Positions 29,646 to 38,168 of a stretch of 64,000 nt of DNA are shown one piece after another. The notes beneath the pieces were generated by a model. That model was not told the origin of the DNA and did not search any database. It worked only from the letters and a program-made list of their open reading frames with translations. Source of the stretch: Novosphingobium sp. Leaf2. GTDB taxonomy: Bacteria > Pseudomonadota > Alphaproteobacteria > Sphingomonadales > Sphingomonadaceae. Made by a program: the position numbers and the translations under genes. The stretch spans positions 62,001-126,000 of the forward strand of contig NZ_LMJY01000022.1 in assembly GCF_001421325.1 (NCBI RefSeq). The letters are read 5' to 3'. Position 1 is the stretch's first letter, and the number at the start of each line of letters is the position of its first letter.

Positions 29646-29834
29646 TCACCCGGCGATGGTCTTGATCAGCAGATGTACGATCACAGCCGTAGCGATGATG
29701 ATCGCGGCCCAGATCGCCATCAGTTTGATCGCCTTGGTCGTTCCCATTTGCCGGATGTTTCGATTGCGCAGAACCAAGATCAGCCATCCTACGATGGCTA
29801 TGATCGAAACGATCATCGTGCCTTGCGTCATCAT
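29646..29834 (-). CDS. small two-helix membrane protein, unknown
   Basis: A 62-residue protein with two hydrophobic helices (about residues 6-22 and 37-58) separated by a basic loop RNRNIRQMGTTKAIK. Such a topology would put the basic loop in the cytoplasm. Its ATG overlaps the stop of the MBL hydrolase gene by four bases, good evidence that it is real and co-translated. Codon use is more A/T-rich than neighbouring genes. The function is unknown. Confidence 0.7.
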   Translation of the reverse strand: MMTQGTMIVSIIAIVGWLILVLRNRNIRQMGTTKAIKLMAIWAAIIIATAVIVHLLIKTIAG

Positions 29835-30613
29835 GCCGCGATCACCAGCCCATCATAGCCAACGCTTACGTGCGGCGGCACTTGCGCGCTAAGCGTTGCA
29901 TAATCCATGCTCTTGTCCAGATGCGTCAGCACTGCATTTCGTACACCGCACGTTTCCACAAGCTCCAGCGCCATCGCCAGATGCGCATGCGTTGGATGCG
30001 GTTCGCGGCGCAGACAATCCACTATCATCACATCGCAGCCATAGAACAGATCGATCATGGCCGTCGTTATCTGACTAAAGTCCGTGGCGTAACCAACTGA
30101 TTTTCCGTCGTTATCGAACCTAAATCCAGTCGATTCCACCGGTCCGTGCGGCATCTGCACATGGCCGATCCGAAACCCTTCGCACAGCCGCAAGGTATCG
30201 AGGTTTTCGAGCGAAATCAGCGTCGGATAGCCATACTGACCCGCGAACACATACCCAAAACGCTGCCGCAGTCGGCGAACGGTTTCTGCTTCCGCGAAGC
30301 CGGGTATCGGACCGGCGCGGCCATAGCGCAGCGGTCGCAGATCATCGATACCGTGGCAGTGATCGGCATGATCATGGGTCCAGAACACGGCGTCGATGCG
30401 GTGAATGTCATTTGCCAGGAATTGGGCGCGCAAATCCGTTGGCGTGTCTACGAGAATGCGCGCACCAGCGTCGCTTTCCACGAGGATGGACACCCGGCTA
30501 CGGCGATTGCGGGGGTTCCCCGGGTCGCAAAAACCCCAGTCCGCACCCCCATCCTCGCCGCCGAGACGAGGCACGCCGGTGGATGTTCCGCTGCCAAGGA
30601 TGGTGACCTTCAC
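29831..30613 (-). CDS. metallo-beta-lactamase-fold hydrolase, PhnP-like
   Basis: A 260-residue protein starting at GTG. The N-terminal GSGTSTGVPRLGG and the metal motif TDHADHCHGIDDL-like sequence (here THDHADHCHG) place it in the MBL-fold phosphodiesterase group related to PhnP (phosphoribosyl cyclic phosphodiesterase). Distal ligands are suggested by QMPHGPVESTGFRFDND, YATDFS and LTHLDKSMDY. No phosphonate genes are nearby, so the substrate is unknown. It overlaps the tatD-like gene upstream (GTGA) and the small membrane protein gene downstream. This order recurs in alphaproteobacteria (holB-metG-tatD-MBL). Confidence 0.88.
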   Translation of the reverse strand: MKVTILGSGTSTGVPRLGGEDGGADWGFCDPGNPRNRRSRVSILVESDAGARILVDTPTDLRAQFLANDIHRIDAVFWTHDHADHCHGIDDLRPLRYGRAGPIPGFAEAETVRRLRQRFGYVFAGQYGYPTLISLENLDTLRLCEGFRIGHVQMPHGPVESTGFRFDNDGKSVGYATDFSQITTAMIDLFYGCDVMIVDCLRREPHPTHAHLAMALELVETCGVRNAVLTHLDKSMDYATLSAQVPPHVSVGYDGLVIAA

Positions 30614-31389
30614 GCCGGCTTCGCCTTTGAAAACAGCGTGAAGAAATTGCGCGTGGTGCCCTGCGCAAGTTGCTCGATGCTTACCCCGCGCAGGTTGGCC
30701 ACAAAGCGGGCTGTGTCTGCCGTGAACGCCGGCTCGCAGGTCCGGCCGCGATGCGGGACTGGCGCAAGGAACGGCGAGTCTGTTTCGACCAAGAGGCGAT
30801 TGGCAGGAATCGTTGCAACAATGCCTTGCAAGTCCTTGGCATTCTTGAATGTCACAATGCCCGAGATGCTGATAGTCAGTCCCAGATCAAGGACCGTCCG
30901 GGCGAACTGCGCGCTGGCGGTGAAGCAGTGGATCAGCGCAGGAAAGTGCCCCTTCGCCAACTCGTCTGCCAGAATACGTGCGGTGTCATCTTCGGCGTTG
31001 CGCGTGTGGATGATGATGGGCAGGCCGGTGCGCCGCGACGCTGCGATGTGCGTGCGGAACAAGGCCTGCTGCACGTCACGGTCGGACTTGTCGTAGTAAT
31101 AGTCCAGGCCGGTTTCGCCGATCGCGATTACGCGTGGGTGGGCGGCGGCATCCAGCAATGCGCCCTCGCCCAGGTCGGCATGCTGGTCGGCTTCATGCGG
31201 GTGGATGCCGACCGAGGCCCAGACATCGTGTTCCCGCTCTGCGGTGGCGATCACGTTCGCCCATTCGCGTTGCCGGGTCGATATGTTCAGAAAGCCTTTG
31301 ACGCCTGCTGCGCGCGCCCGATCAAGCACGGCGGCCTGATCGTCCACCAGGCCTTCGTATTCCAGATGGCAATGCGAATCGATCAGCAT
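30610..31389 (-). CDS. TatD-family deoxyribonuclease
   Basis: A 259-residue TIM-barrel metal-dependent hydrolase. The N-terminal metal motif is IDSHCHL. Further ligands sit in GIHPHEAD, IGETGLDYYY, IHTRNAEDD, HCFTASAQF and VETDSPFLAP. The family has 3'-5' exonuclease/DNase activity, with roles proposed in DNA repair and D-aminoacyl-tRNA-type quality control. Its start codon overlaps the metG stop by one base (TGATG). It is part of the metG-tatD-MBL string. Confidence 0.92.
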   Translation of the reverse strand: MLIDSHCHLEYEGLVDDQAAVLDRARAAGVKGFLNISTRQREWANVIATAEREHDVWASVGIHPHEADQHADLGEGALLDAAAHPRVIAIGETGLDYYYDKSDRDVQQALFRTHIAASRRTGLPIIIHTRNAEDDTARILADELAKGHFPALIHCFTASAQFARTVLDLGLTISISGIVTFKNAKDLQGIVATIPANRLLVETDSPFLAPVPHRGRTCEPAFTADTARFVANLRGVSIEQLAQGTTRNFFTLFSKAKPA

Positions 31390-32960
31390 CAGGCCATCGC
31401 GCCTTCCGGCATTTCCAGGCGCGGAAATACGCCCACCGGCTGCTCGACTCTAAATCCGGATGAGACGAGCGCTTCATACCACGCACGATCTGAAAGCGCT
31501 GAAAAATCGCGTTTATCTGCCGGCTGCCCCATCTGGTCGAGCAACTTGTCCATCGCGGTCGGCACCACCGGGCGCACGGCAAGCGCAAGATCGCGAACGG
31601 CGCGGAAGAGCGTGATCAGCACGGTCTCCATCCGCGCCGGGTCTGTCTTGCGCAGGGCCCATGGCGCTTGTTCATCGACATACTGGTTGCAGGCGAAGAC
31701 CGCCCTCATCCATGCTTCCAAGCCATTGCTGAAATCGAAGTTGGCAAACGCCGTGCGAAGATCCGCAATGCCTTGCGCTACCACGGACAACAGCGCGGCG
31801 TCCGCAGTGGCGATCTGGGAAATCACCTTGAGTTCGCCGCCTATATTTTTGAAAATCATGGACAAACTGCGTTGCGCCAGATTGCCGAAGCTGTTTGCCA
31901 GCTCGGCGTTTGTGCGCACCACGATCGCGTCTGCAGACCATGACCCGTCCTGCCCGAACGCAACTTCGCGCATCAGGAAATAGCGCAGGGCATCTACGCC
32001 GAAGGTTTCGGACAATCCGATCGGATCGGTCACGTTGCCCAGCGATTTCGACTCCTTCTGCCCCCGGTTGAGCAGAAATCCATGCCCGAACACCTGCTTG
32101 GGCACGGCCAGCCCGGCGCTCATCAGGAAGGCCGGCCAGTAGACCGCGTGAAAGCGCACGATGTCCTTGCCGATCAGATGAACGTCAGCGGGCCAGAACT
32201 TCGCGAAGGCATCGTCCTTATCGGGAAAACCAAGTCCCGTCAGGTAATTGGTCAAGGCATCGACCCACACGTACATGACGTGGCGATCATCCGCGCCTTG
32301 GGTCGTGGGCACTTTGACGCCCCAATCAAAGCTGGTGCGAGAAATGGAGAGGTCGCGCAAACCACCTTCGACGAACCGCTGAATCTCGTTGCGTCGGCTT
32401 TCAGGGCGGATGAAATCGTGGGAACTGTAGAGATCGAGCAACTTGTCCTGGTACCTGGAAAGCCGGAAGAACCAGGATTCCTCGACGGTCCATTCCACAG
32501 GTGTGCCTTGGGGCGAGCGCTTGGTCCCGTCCTCCCCCGTGGTCAGTTCGCTTTCGTCGTAATAGGCCTCGTCGCGAACCGAGTACCATCCTTCGTACCG
32601 GTCAAGGTACAAGTCGCCCGCAGCCTCCATTCGCCGCCACAAATCCTGCGTGGCGGCATGGTGGCGCGGCTCGGTGGTGCGAATGAACACGTCATAATCG
32701 ATGTTCAATGCGTCGCACATATCTTTGAAATACGCAGACATCTCGTCAGCCAAGGCCGCAGGCGTGGTGCCGAGTTCGCGGGCCTTTTGGGCCATCTTCA
32801 GACCATGCTCGTCCGTGCCGGTCTGGAAGCGAACGTCGTAGCCTTCGGCCTTTTTGAAGCGAGCGATGACGTCGGCGGCGATCGCTTCGTAGGCGTGCCC
32901 GATATGGGGTCGTCCATTGGGGTAACTGATGGCGGTAGTGATATAATAGGGCTCGCCCAT
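31389..32960 (-). CDS. metG: methionyl-tRNA synthetase
   Basis: A 523-residue class I synthetase without the C-terminal tRNA-binding appendage found in the long E. coli form. The HIGH motif is exact at residues 19-22 (GRPHIGHAYEA). The KMSKS loop reads KESKSLGN, a substitution of the second residue. The connective-peptide region is short and lacks the four-cysteine zinc knuckle, placing it with the short MetG type. It charges tRNA-Met in the cytoplasm. It lies 35 bp after holB and overlaps the tatD-like start. Confidence 0.96.
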   Translation of the reverse strand: MGEPYYITTAISYPNGRPHIGHAYEAIAADVIARFKKAEGYDVRFQTGTDEHGLKMAQKARELGTTPAALADEMSAYFKDMCDALNIDYDVFIRTTEPRHHAATQDLWRRMEAAGDLYLDRYEGWYSVRDEAYYDESELTTGEDGTKRSPQGTPVEWTVEESWFFRLSRYQDKLLDLYSSHDFIRPESRRNEIQRFVEGGLRDLSISRTSFDWGVKVPTTQGADDRHVMYVWVDALTNYLTGLGFPDKDDAFAKFWPADVHLIGKDIVRFHAVYWPAFLMSAGLAVPKQVFGHGFLLNRGQKESKSLGNVTDPIGLSETFGVDALRYFLMREVAFGQDGSWSADAIVVRTNAELANSFGNLAQRSLSMIFKNIGGELKVISQIATADAALLSVVAQGIADLRTAFANFDFSNGLEAWMRAVFACNQYVDEQAPWALRKTDPARMETVLITLFRAVRDLALAVRPVVPTAMDKLLDQMGQPADKRDFSALSDRAWYEALVSSGFRVEQPVGVFPRLEMPEGAMA

Positions 32961-32995
32961 GTGGCGTCGCGCTTTCCGATAGTTGGCTGGCAGGT

Positions 32996-33970
32996 CTAGC
33001 GTCTGGTTTCTCTAGGGGCGGCAGCGGATGCCAGCAAGCCGCCAATTTCCATAATGAGCAGCCCTGCATCGAAATTGAAGGTTGCGGCTTGCCCGGACAA
33101 TTCGGCCAGCTTGCCATGCGCGTCGATGATGCGTCCCTGTTGATCGCGCGGGGCGGTGGGCAGGGCATGGACCAGCACGGCCCTTGCCAGTTCCAGCACG
33201 GCGGTTTGCCGATCACGAGAAGGGCGCGCGCCGATGGCGTCTGCAAGGGCCCCGCGTAAATAAAACTGCGCATCGCCCTGAGCGAGTATGCGCTGCATCA
33301 GATCATGCATGGCGCGCAGATCGTGCTCGACGAAATCGAGAGCGATACCAGGCGCCCCATGCGCAGCAGCGATGGCTGCTGTGCGGGTCGCGACGTCCGC
33401 GGCGGGAATGTCGCGCCGGATTACCGCATCAAGCGTCTCGGCATCCAGCGGTGCAAGACGCAGGATGCGACAGCGCGAACGGACAGTGGGCAACAGGCGG
33501 CCGGGCTGATCCGCTATCAGCAGGAAATACGTGCCCGCCGGCGGCTCTTCCAGAACCTTGAGCAGGGCGTTTACGGCACCCTTTTCCAGATGGTCCGCAG
33601 GATCGACGATGATCGCCCGCCGATCGCCCAGCGTGGGCTTGGTGGCCAAGCGCCGTATTATGCCGCGAATCTGATCGACACTGATGTTGCGCTTGGTCTG
33701 GTAAGGTCGGCCTTCCGCCTTCTTCTTCGCCTCGTCGTCGTTGGCGGGTTGCGCGTCCAGGATATGGATATCCGGGTGCGACAACACGTCCGGTGCTGGG
33801 GCTCCCGTGGCGCGCACCAGTTCCGCCGCAGCTGCCCGCGCGAAGGCCCGCTTGCCAAGCCCCTTGGCGCCGGCAAGCAGCCAGGCATGGTGCATCCGTT
33901 CGGAGCCGACAGCGGCGCACCATTCCGCCCACGCGGCATCCTGGCCAATGAAGGCGGTGGATGCGTTCAC
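32996..33970 (-). CDS. holB: DNA polymerase III delta-prime subunit
   Basis: A 324-residue clamp-loader protein starting at GTG. The P-loop-like segment is AGAKGLGKRAFARAAA. The zinc-binding cysteines of delta-prime are not evident, as in other alphaproteobacterial forms. The sensor-type block is ADHLEKGAVNALLKVLEEPPAGTYFLLIA, followed by TVRSRCRILRL with the SRC motif. It works in the DnaX complex that loads the beta clamp. Its GTG overlaps the tmk stop by four bases, the standard tmk-holB coupling. Confidence 0.93.
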   Translation of the reverse strand: MNASTAFIGQDAAWAEWCAAVGSERMHHAWLLAGAKGLGKRAFARAAAAELVRATGAPAPDVLSHPDIHILDAQPANDDEAKKKAEGRPYQTKRNISVDQIRGIIRRLATKPTLGDRRAIIVDPADHLEKGAVNALLKVLEEPPAGTYFLLIADQPGRLLPTVRSRCRILRLAPLDAETLDAVIRRDIPAADVATRTAAIAAAHGAPGIALDFVEHDLRAMHDLMQRILAQGDAQFYLRGALADAIGARPSRDRQTAVLELARAVLVHALPTAPRDQQGRIIDAHGKLAELSGQAATFNFDAGLLIMEIGGLLASAAAPRETRR

Positions 33971-34608
33971 GTCAGTAAAGGCGCAACAGCGGTAAGCACG
34001 AGGGCATGCGTGGCTTGCGCATCGCCATCGCCATCAACGCGGCTGAAGCGGGCTGGCTCGGCCTGCGCAAAGCGTAAAAACCCCTCGGCCACGCGGGCAT
34101 GATACGCGGCGCTGCGCCCGCCGATACGGTCTGCGCCGCCGCTATCACGCCTTGCCAGTCGCTCCATCGCAACATCCGGTGAAACATCCAGCAGCAGCGT
34201 CAGGTCGGGCAGCAGATCCTCGCTGCCGATGCGATGCAGTTCAAGCAGGTCAGCGTCGGACAAGCCGCTGCCGCCGCCTTGATACGCGCGGCTTGAATCG
34301 AGATACCGGTCGCAGATCACCCAGGCGCCGCGCGCCAGTGCGGGTCGGATCAGCCGGTGCACATGGTCTGACCGGGCAGCGGCGAACAGCAGCGCTTCGG
34401 CACGCGGGTTCCAGCTTTCGCCGCCATCGCCCGCTACGCCGTCCAACAAAAGGCTGCGGATCGCTTCCGCCCCCGCGGTTCCGCCCGGTTCGCGGGTCGT
34501 CACGACTTCGATCTCACGATTGCGCAAGGCATCCGCAAGCAAGCGGGCCTGCGTCGATTTGCCCGCCCCCTCCCCGCCTTCGAGCGCGATGAAGTGCCCC
34601 CTGCTCAT
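33967..34608 (-). CDS. tmk: thymidylate kinase
   Basis: A 213-residue kinase with P-loop LEGGEGAGKSTQ (residues 9-20). The DRx motif is VICDRYLDSSRAYQG, and the LID-type region RRDSGGADRIG is Arg-poor compared with the E. coli type. It makes dTDP from dTMP for DNA synthesis. Its ATG overlaps the stop of the carboxypeptidase gene by four bases and its end overlaps holB, so three genes are tightly coupled. Confidence 0.95.
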   Translation of the reverse strand: MSRGHFIALEGGEGAGKSTQARLLADALRNREIEVVTTREPGGTAGAEAIRSLLLDGVAGDGGESWNPRAEALLFAAARSDHVHRLIRPALARGAWVICDRYLDSSRAYQGGGSGLSDADLLELHRIGSEDLLPDLTLLLDVSPDVAMERLARRDSGGADRIGGRSAAYHARVAEGFLRFAQAEPARFSRVDGDGDAQATHALVLTAVAPLLT

Positions 34609-35780
34609 GAGAACAGGTTGATAAGGCCGTTGCGAAGCCTGTCCAGCTTTCCGGCTTTCCCCACGTCGCGCCCGGCATAAAGCGGCACCCGGCCGGGTGC
34701 GAGGCCGGCAACCTGGATTTCAAGCTCGCCCACCTGATCACCCTTGCGGATCGGCGCCGCGATAGGGCCGCGATAATGCACCGCCAAGGTGATGCCGGGA
34801 TGGCTGCCGCGCGGGATCGTGGCATGCACTTCGCGGTTGGCGACGAGCGGCAGGGTGCGCGCGTCCCCGCCCTGTACCCGCGCCTGCAAGACAGTTTGCC
34901 CCTGGTCGAACAAGTGGCGCGTGTCCCACGCCGCAAAGCCCCATTCCAACAGCGCCTTTGCCGCTTCATCGCGCACCTTGGGCAGCGGCGAGCCGGCGAG
35001 CACCATCACCAGGCGACGCCCCCCGCGCTCCGCGGTTCCCAGGAAGTTGTAGCCCGCTTCGCGCGTATAGCCGGTCTTAATACCGTCAGCGCCAGGCACC
35101 ACGCCCACCGTCGGGTCATGGCTGCGCATCGCGACGTCGCGCCAGAACCAGTGCTTGTGGCCGGAAAACTCACGATAGAGGTCGGGATAGCGCGTGATCA
35201 TCGCGTCTGCCAGACGCACCAGATCGCTGGCCGTGACGTAGGTGTGGCCTTCGTCCATCCAGCCGTTGGGCGTGTTGTAGTGGCTGCGCGTCATCCCAAG
35301 ACGGCGCGCCGCATCGTTCATCTTCGCGGCCCACCCCTGGACGCTGCCAGCATAGCCCTCGCCCAGCACGATCGCGGCGTCGTTGGCGGACGCGGTCATG
35401 ATCCCGTGCAGAAGATCGCGCGTGGTCGGGCGATCCTTGACGGTGATGTACATGTTGGTGCCTTTGGCGAACCATTCCTTCTGCGTTTCGGGACGCTCGG
35501 AAAACTGGCGGTCGAGGCTCAGGCGGCCTGCACCGATTTCCTCGAATGCGACATAGGCGGTCATCACCTTCGTCACCGAGGCCGGCAGGAACGGCGTGTC
35601 GGGGTGACGCTGCTCCAGCACCTGCCCCGACCCGAGATCGACGAGCAGGCTGACCGGGATCGTGGCAAGCTGGGCCGGCGGTGCCGGTATGCGGATCGCT
35701 GGCGACGGCGCGCCGCTTGCCATTGCAGCTGGCAGCGCGATCAGCACGGCCAGCGACAGGACTTTGGAAAACAACTTCAA
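34605..35780 (-). CDS. D-alanyl-D-alanine carboxypeptidase, DacA/PBP5-like
   Basis: A 391-residue serine peptidase. I place the start at TTG 35780, just before a signal peptide (MKLFSKVLSLAVLIALPAA); the open frame continues upstream into the preceding gene but without family similarity. Active-site motifs are SVTKVM (SxxK), SANDA (SxN) and KTGYT (KTG). The C-terminal beta domain of PBP5 type follows (VHATIPRGSHPGITLAVHYRGPIAAPIRKGDQVGE). It trims the terminal D-Ala of peptidoglycan stem peptides in the periplasm. The neighbours RlpA-like and MltB-like upstream form a cell-wall group. Confidence 0.93.
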   Translation of the reverse strand: MKLFSKVLSLAVLIALPAAMASGAPSPAIRIPAPPAQLATIPVSLLVDLGSGQVLEQRHPDTPFLPASVTKVMTAYVAFEEIGAGRLSLDRQFSERPETQKEWFAKGTNMYITVKDRPTTRDLLHGIMTASANDAAIVLGEGYAGSVQGWAAKMNDAARRLGMTRSHYNTPNGWMDEGHTYVTASDLVRLADAMITRYPDLYREFSGHKHWFWRDVAMRSHDPTVGVVPGADGIKTGYTREAGYNFLGTAERGGRRLVMVLAGSPLPKVRDEAAKALLEWGFAAWDTRHLFDQGQTVLQARVQGGDARTLPLVANREVHATIPRGSHPGITLAVHYRGPIAAPIRKGDQVGELEIQVAGLAPGRVPLYAGRDVGKAGKLDRLRNGLINLFS

Positions 35781-35835
35781 CTCAGTACTCTCCCGCGCGT
35801 TTGCGCCTGGCACCGCGCGGGAACGACCGTGAAGC

Positions 35836-36861
35836 TCAGTCCGCGCGGAGGATTCGCGCGTCGCTATACCCTGCGCGCCTGGCCTTCTCCAGCGCTGCGG
35901 AAGCTTGTGCACGGTTTGTGAACGCACCCAGCCGCACCCGCCAGAACTTGCCGGATTGCGATACGCTGCCACCCAACGCCTTGGCGACCTTACGCGCCGA
36001 GGCGTCGGACGAGAACGCCGCGACCTGGACGGTAAAGTTGCCTTTCGCGGGATCCGCTGCAGGCGCTGGGGCGGGCTTGGGGGCCGCTGGCTTGGGTGCC
36101 TTGGCAACCGGCGCCGGTGCCGGCTTGGCGGCGGGCGAAGGCGGCGCGGGTTCGCTATGGCGCACAGGTGTGGGCGCAGGCCTGGCAGGCTTGGTCGTAA
36201 CGGGAGCGGGGGGGATCGGCCTTGTCACGCTGGCCGTTTGAGACGGCGGCGAAGGCATGGCGGGCCGTGGCGCCGCTTGATTGTTAGCCGGCGCAGGGAG
36301 CAGTGGCGACTGATCGGCAGCCTTGCGACGCAGCACCTTGAGGAGCCCTTCCGGTGTCGCCATGCGTTCGGGCGCGCGACCGCCGGCGCGCAGCAGCGCC
36401 CGCTCCTGCTCGGGCGGATTGACGCGGCGCACGCGAACTTGCGTGTTTTTGGCGCCGGGTGCGATCCCCAGTTGCAGCGCGGCATCTGGCGACAGTTCGA
36501 CCAGCGCATCGTTGGTCATCGGCCCGCGTCGCTCCACGCGAACGAGGATCGTGTGGCCGGTATCGAGCGAGGTAACCTCGATGTAGCTAGGCAAGGGCAG
36601 CGTCTTGTGTGCGGCGGTCACGCCCGTGCCCTGCCCGACGATGGCGTTACCCACCGCATCATAATTGAGCTGGTCTGCCGGGGTCCAAACGGTACTGCCG
36701 ATGGTGAAGGGCTCACCCACCACCATCGGATAATCCGCAGCAGGACCAGTCGGGGGCGGGGATGGCGCAGGCACACGCTCTGCGGCAAACACCGCGCCAG
36801 AGCTCAGGATACACAGCGCTGCGAAGGGCGCGATACGGTTAACGGGCAATCTCATCTGCAA
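35836..36861 (-). CDS. RlpA-like double-psi-barrel protein with SPOR domain
   Basis: A 341-residue exported protein with a signal peptide ending near AVFAAE. A double-psi beta-barrel region contains TAAHKTLPLPSYIEVTS, LVRVERRGPM and LVELSPDAALQLG. A long Pro/Ala/Lys linker and a C-terminal SPOR domain (FTVQVAAFSSDASARKVAKAL...WRVRLGAFTNRAQA) follow. RlpA proteins cut glycan strands lacking stem peptides at the septum, and SPOR binds such glycans. The usual NDRGPF catalytic segment is ERRGPM here, so the Asp is missing while the His of TAAH is kept. It overlaps the MltB-like gene by 23 bases (17 if the second ATG is used). Confidence 0.85.
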   Translation of the reverse strand: MQMRLPVNRIAPFAALCILSSGAVFAAERVPAPSPPPTGPAADYPMVVGEPFTIGSTVWTPADQLNYDAVGNAIVGQGTGVTAAHKTLPLPSYIEVTSLDTGHTILVRVERRGPMTNDALVELSPDAALQLGIAPGAKNTQVRVRRVNPPEQERALLRAGGRAPERMATPEGLLKVLRRKAADQSPLLPAPANNQAAPRPAMPSPPSQTASVTRPIPPAPVTTKPARPAPTPVRHSEPAPPSPAAKPAPAPVAKAPKPAAPKPAPAPAADPAKGNFTVQVAAFSSDASARKVAKALGGSVSQSGKFWRVRLGAFTNRAQASAALEKARRAGYSDARILRAD

Positions 36862-37873
36862 GCAACCCCACGGACATGGCGTAGTAGTTCGAGCAATTGT
36901 ATTGCAGGATGACCCGATAATTACCGGTTAACAGATAAGCCGGTGTTCCCGGCCCATCCGGTTGGAACAGGGACGTCAGCACATCTCCGCCGACGGCGCC
37001 CAGCGGCGTCACGCCGAGCGCGCGCCATTGCGATATGGTCTTCCATTGAGAATGGCGGGCATGCACCTGCGGGCATGTGGGCGAAGACAGTTTGCTGGCA
37101 TACGCCGGCACGTTGAAGCCGGCGGGCACCGCCGCGCGTACGCCCCAGGGCTGGCCGGGACGCCACCCGGCATCGCGAAAGTAATTGGCGATGGATGCCA
37201 CGGTATCTGCCGGGCTGGAAAAGATGTTCGCGCGCCCGTCCCCGTCACCATCTACGGCAAGGCGCAGATAGACGCTGGGGAGGAACTGCGGATACCCGAA
37301 CGCACCCGCCCAGCTGCCCTTCAACTGCGAACGCGGGACGCCGCGATCCACCATCTTCATCAAGGCGATCAGCTCGCCCTCGAACAGATCCCGGCGCCGG
37401 CCTTCCCACGCCAGCGTCGCCAGCGAGCGCGCCAGGTCGAAATCGCCGACGTAGCTGCCGTAGTTGGTCTCATGTCCCCAGATCGCCAGCAGGATCGGCC
37501 CGGGAACGCCATAGCGCCGCTCGATCTGGGGCAATAGCGACCCCAGGCCAGTATACTGCGCCCGCCCGCGCGCCACGATCGACGGGGCGACATGCTGGGC
37601 GATGTAGGGGGCCAGCGCCGGCGGTCCGCCACGACTGCCGGGCTGCGTGTTGTCCAGGTCGATCACCCGCTGGTTGGGGGTCAGACCCGCCAGAACGCTG
37701 GTGATCGCATTTTCGCTGACCCGCGCCGCCCGGGCGTGCGCGGCCACTTCCTGCAGGTAATCGGGAAAGCTTTCGGCCTGGGCGGACACCTGCATGGCGG
37801 GCATCGGCACCGCCACGAGGGCAGCGGCAAGAACGGGAAATCGCAAGGTGCGCAGCGCGGAACGAATGGTCAT
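36839..37873 (-). CDS. lytic murein transglycosylase, MltB family
   Basis: A 344-residue exported protein using the ATG at 37873 (MTIRSALRTL), with a signal peptide cleaved near VSAQA. The SLT/MltB active-site glutamate is in LLAIWGHETNYGSYVGDFD. Other family blocks are SWAGAFGYPQFLPSVYLR and VDGDGDGRANIFSSPADTVASIANYF. It cleaves the MurNAc-GlcNAc bond to 1,6-anhydro products in the periplasm. An open frame extends further upstream but without family similarity. It is the first gene of the long minus-strand run ending at mazG. Confidence 0.93.
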   Translation of the reverse strand: MTIRSALRTLRFPVLAAALVAVPMPAMQVSAQAESFPDYLQEVAAHARAARVSENAITSVLAGLTPNQRVIDLDNTQPGSRGGPPALAPYIAQHVAPSIVARGRAQYTGLGSLLPQIERRYGVPGPILLAIWGHETNYGSYVGDFDLARSLATLAWEGRRRDLFEGELIALMKMVDRGVPRSQLKGSWAGAFGYPQFLPSVYLRLAVDGDGDGRANIFSSPADTVASIANYFRDAGWRPGQPWGVRAAVPAGFNVPAYASKLSSPTCPQVHARHSQWKTISQWRALGVTPLGAVGGDVLTSLFQPDGPGTPAYLLTGNYRVILQYNCSNYYAMSVGLLADEIAR

Positions 37874-38027
37874 CACGGGTGAACTTCGCACAATCCCAAC
37901 CGGTTGCATATGCCCGCCGGCACCCGCCGGGGGACAATCGCCGCATGCGAGGCCCCCTTCACCCGACACTTTCCCGCGCGGCCCCCTCTTGCGTCCCCGC
38001 CACATTTGGCTATGCGCGTCATCGCGC

Positions 38028-38117
38028 GGACAGGTGGCCGAGTGGTTTAAGGCAGCGGTCTTGAAAACCGCCGTGGGTGGAAGCTCACCGTGGGTTCGAA
38101 TCCCACCCTGTCCGCCA
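38028..38117 (+). tRNA. tRNA-Ser (anticodon UGA)
   Basis: 90 nt including an encoded CCA. The acceptor stem GGACAGG / CCTGTCC is perfect. The anticodon arm GCGGT-CTTGAAA-ACCGC puts TGA at 38062-38064. The long variable arm is GTGGGTGGAAGCTCACC-like, and the T-arm is GTGGG-TTCGAAT-CCCAC. These are class II serine features. Confidence 0.97.
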
Positions 38118-38168
38118 CGATCCGTTTCGATTATCCAAGATCCTGTTCATCGATTCCGGGGATCAACG

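Noticed and set aside
35781..36107. N-terminal extension of the DacA-like carboxypeptidase
   Set aside because: The extension is Arg/Pro-rich, overlaps the SPOR-domain gene in another frame, and would bury the signal peptide.
37874..38005. N-terminal extension of the MltB-like protein
   Set aside because: The open frame continues upstream but gives an Arg/Gly-rich sequence before a clear signal peptide, so the start at 37873 is preferred.
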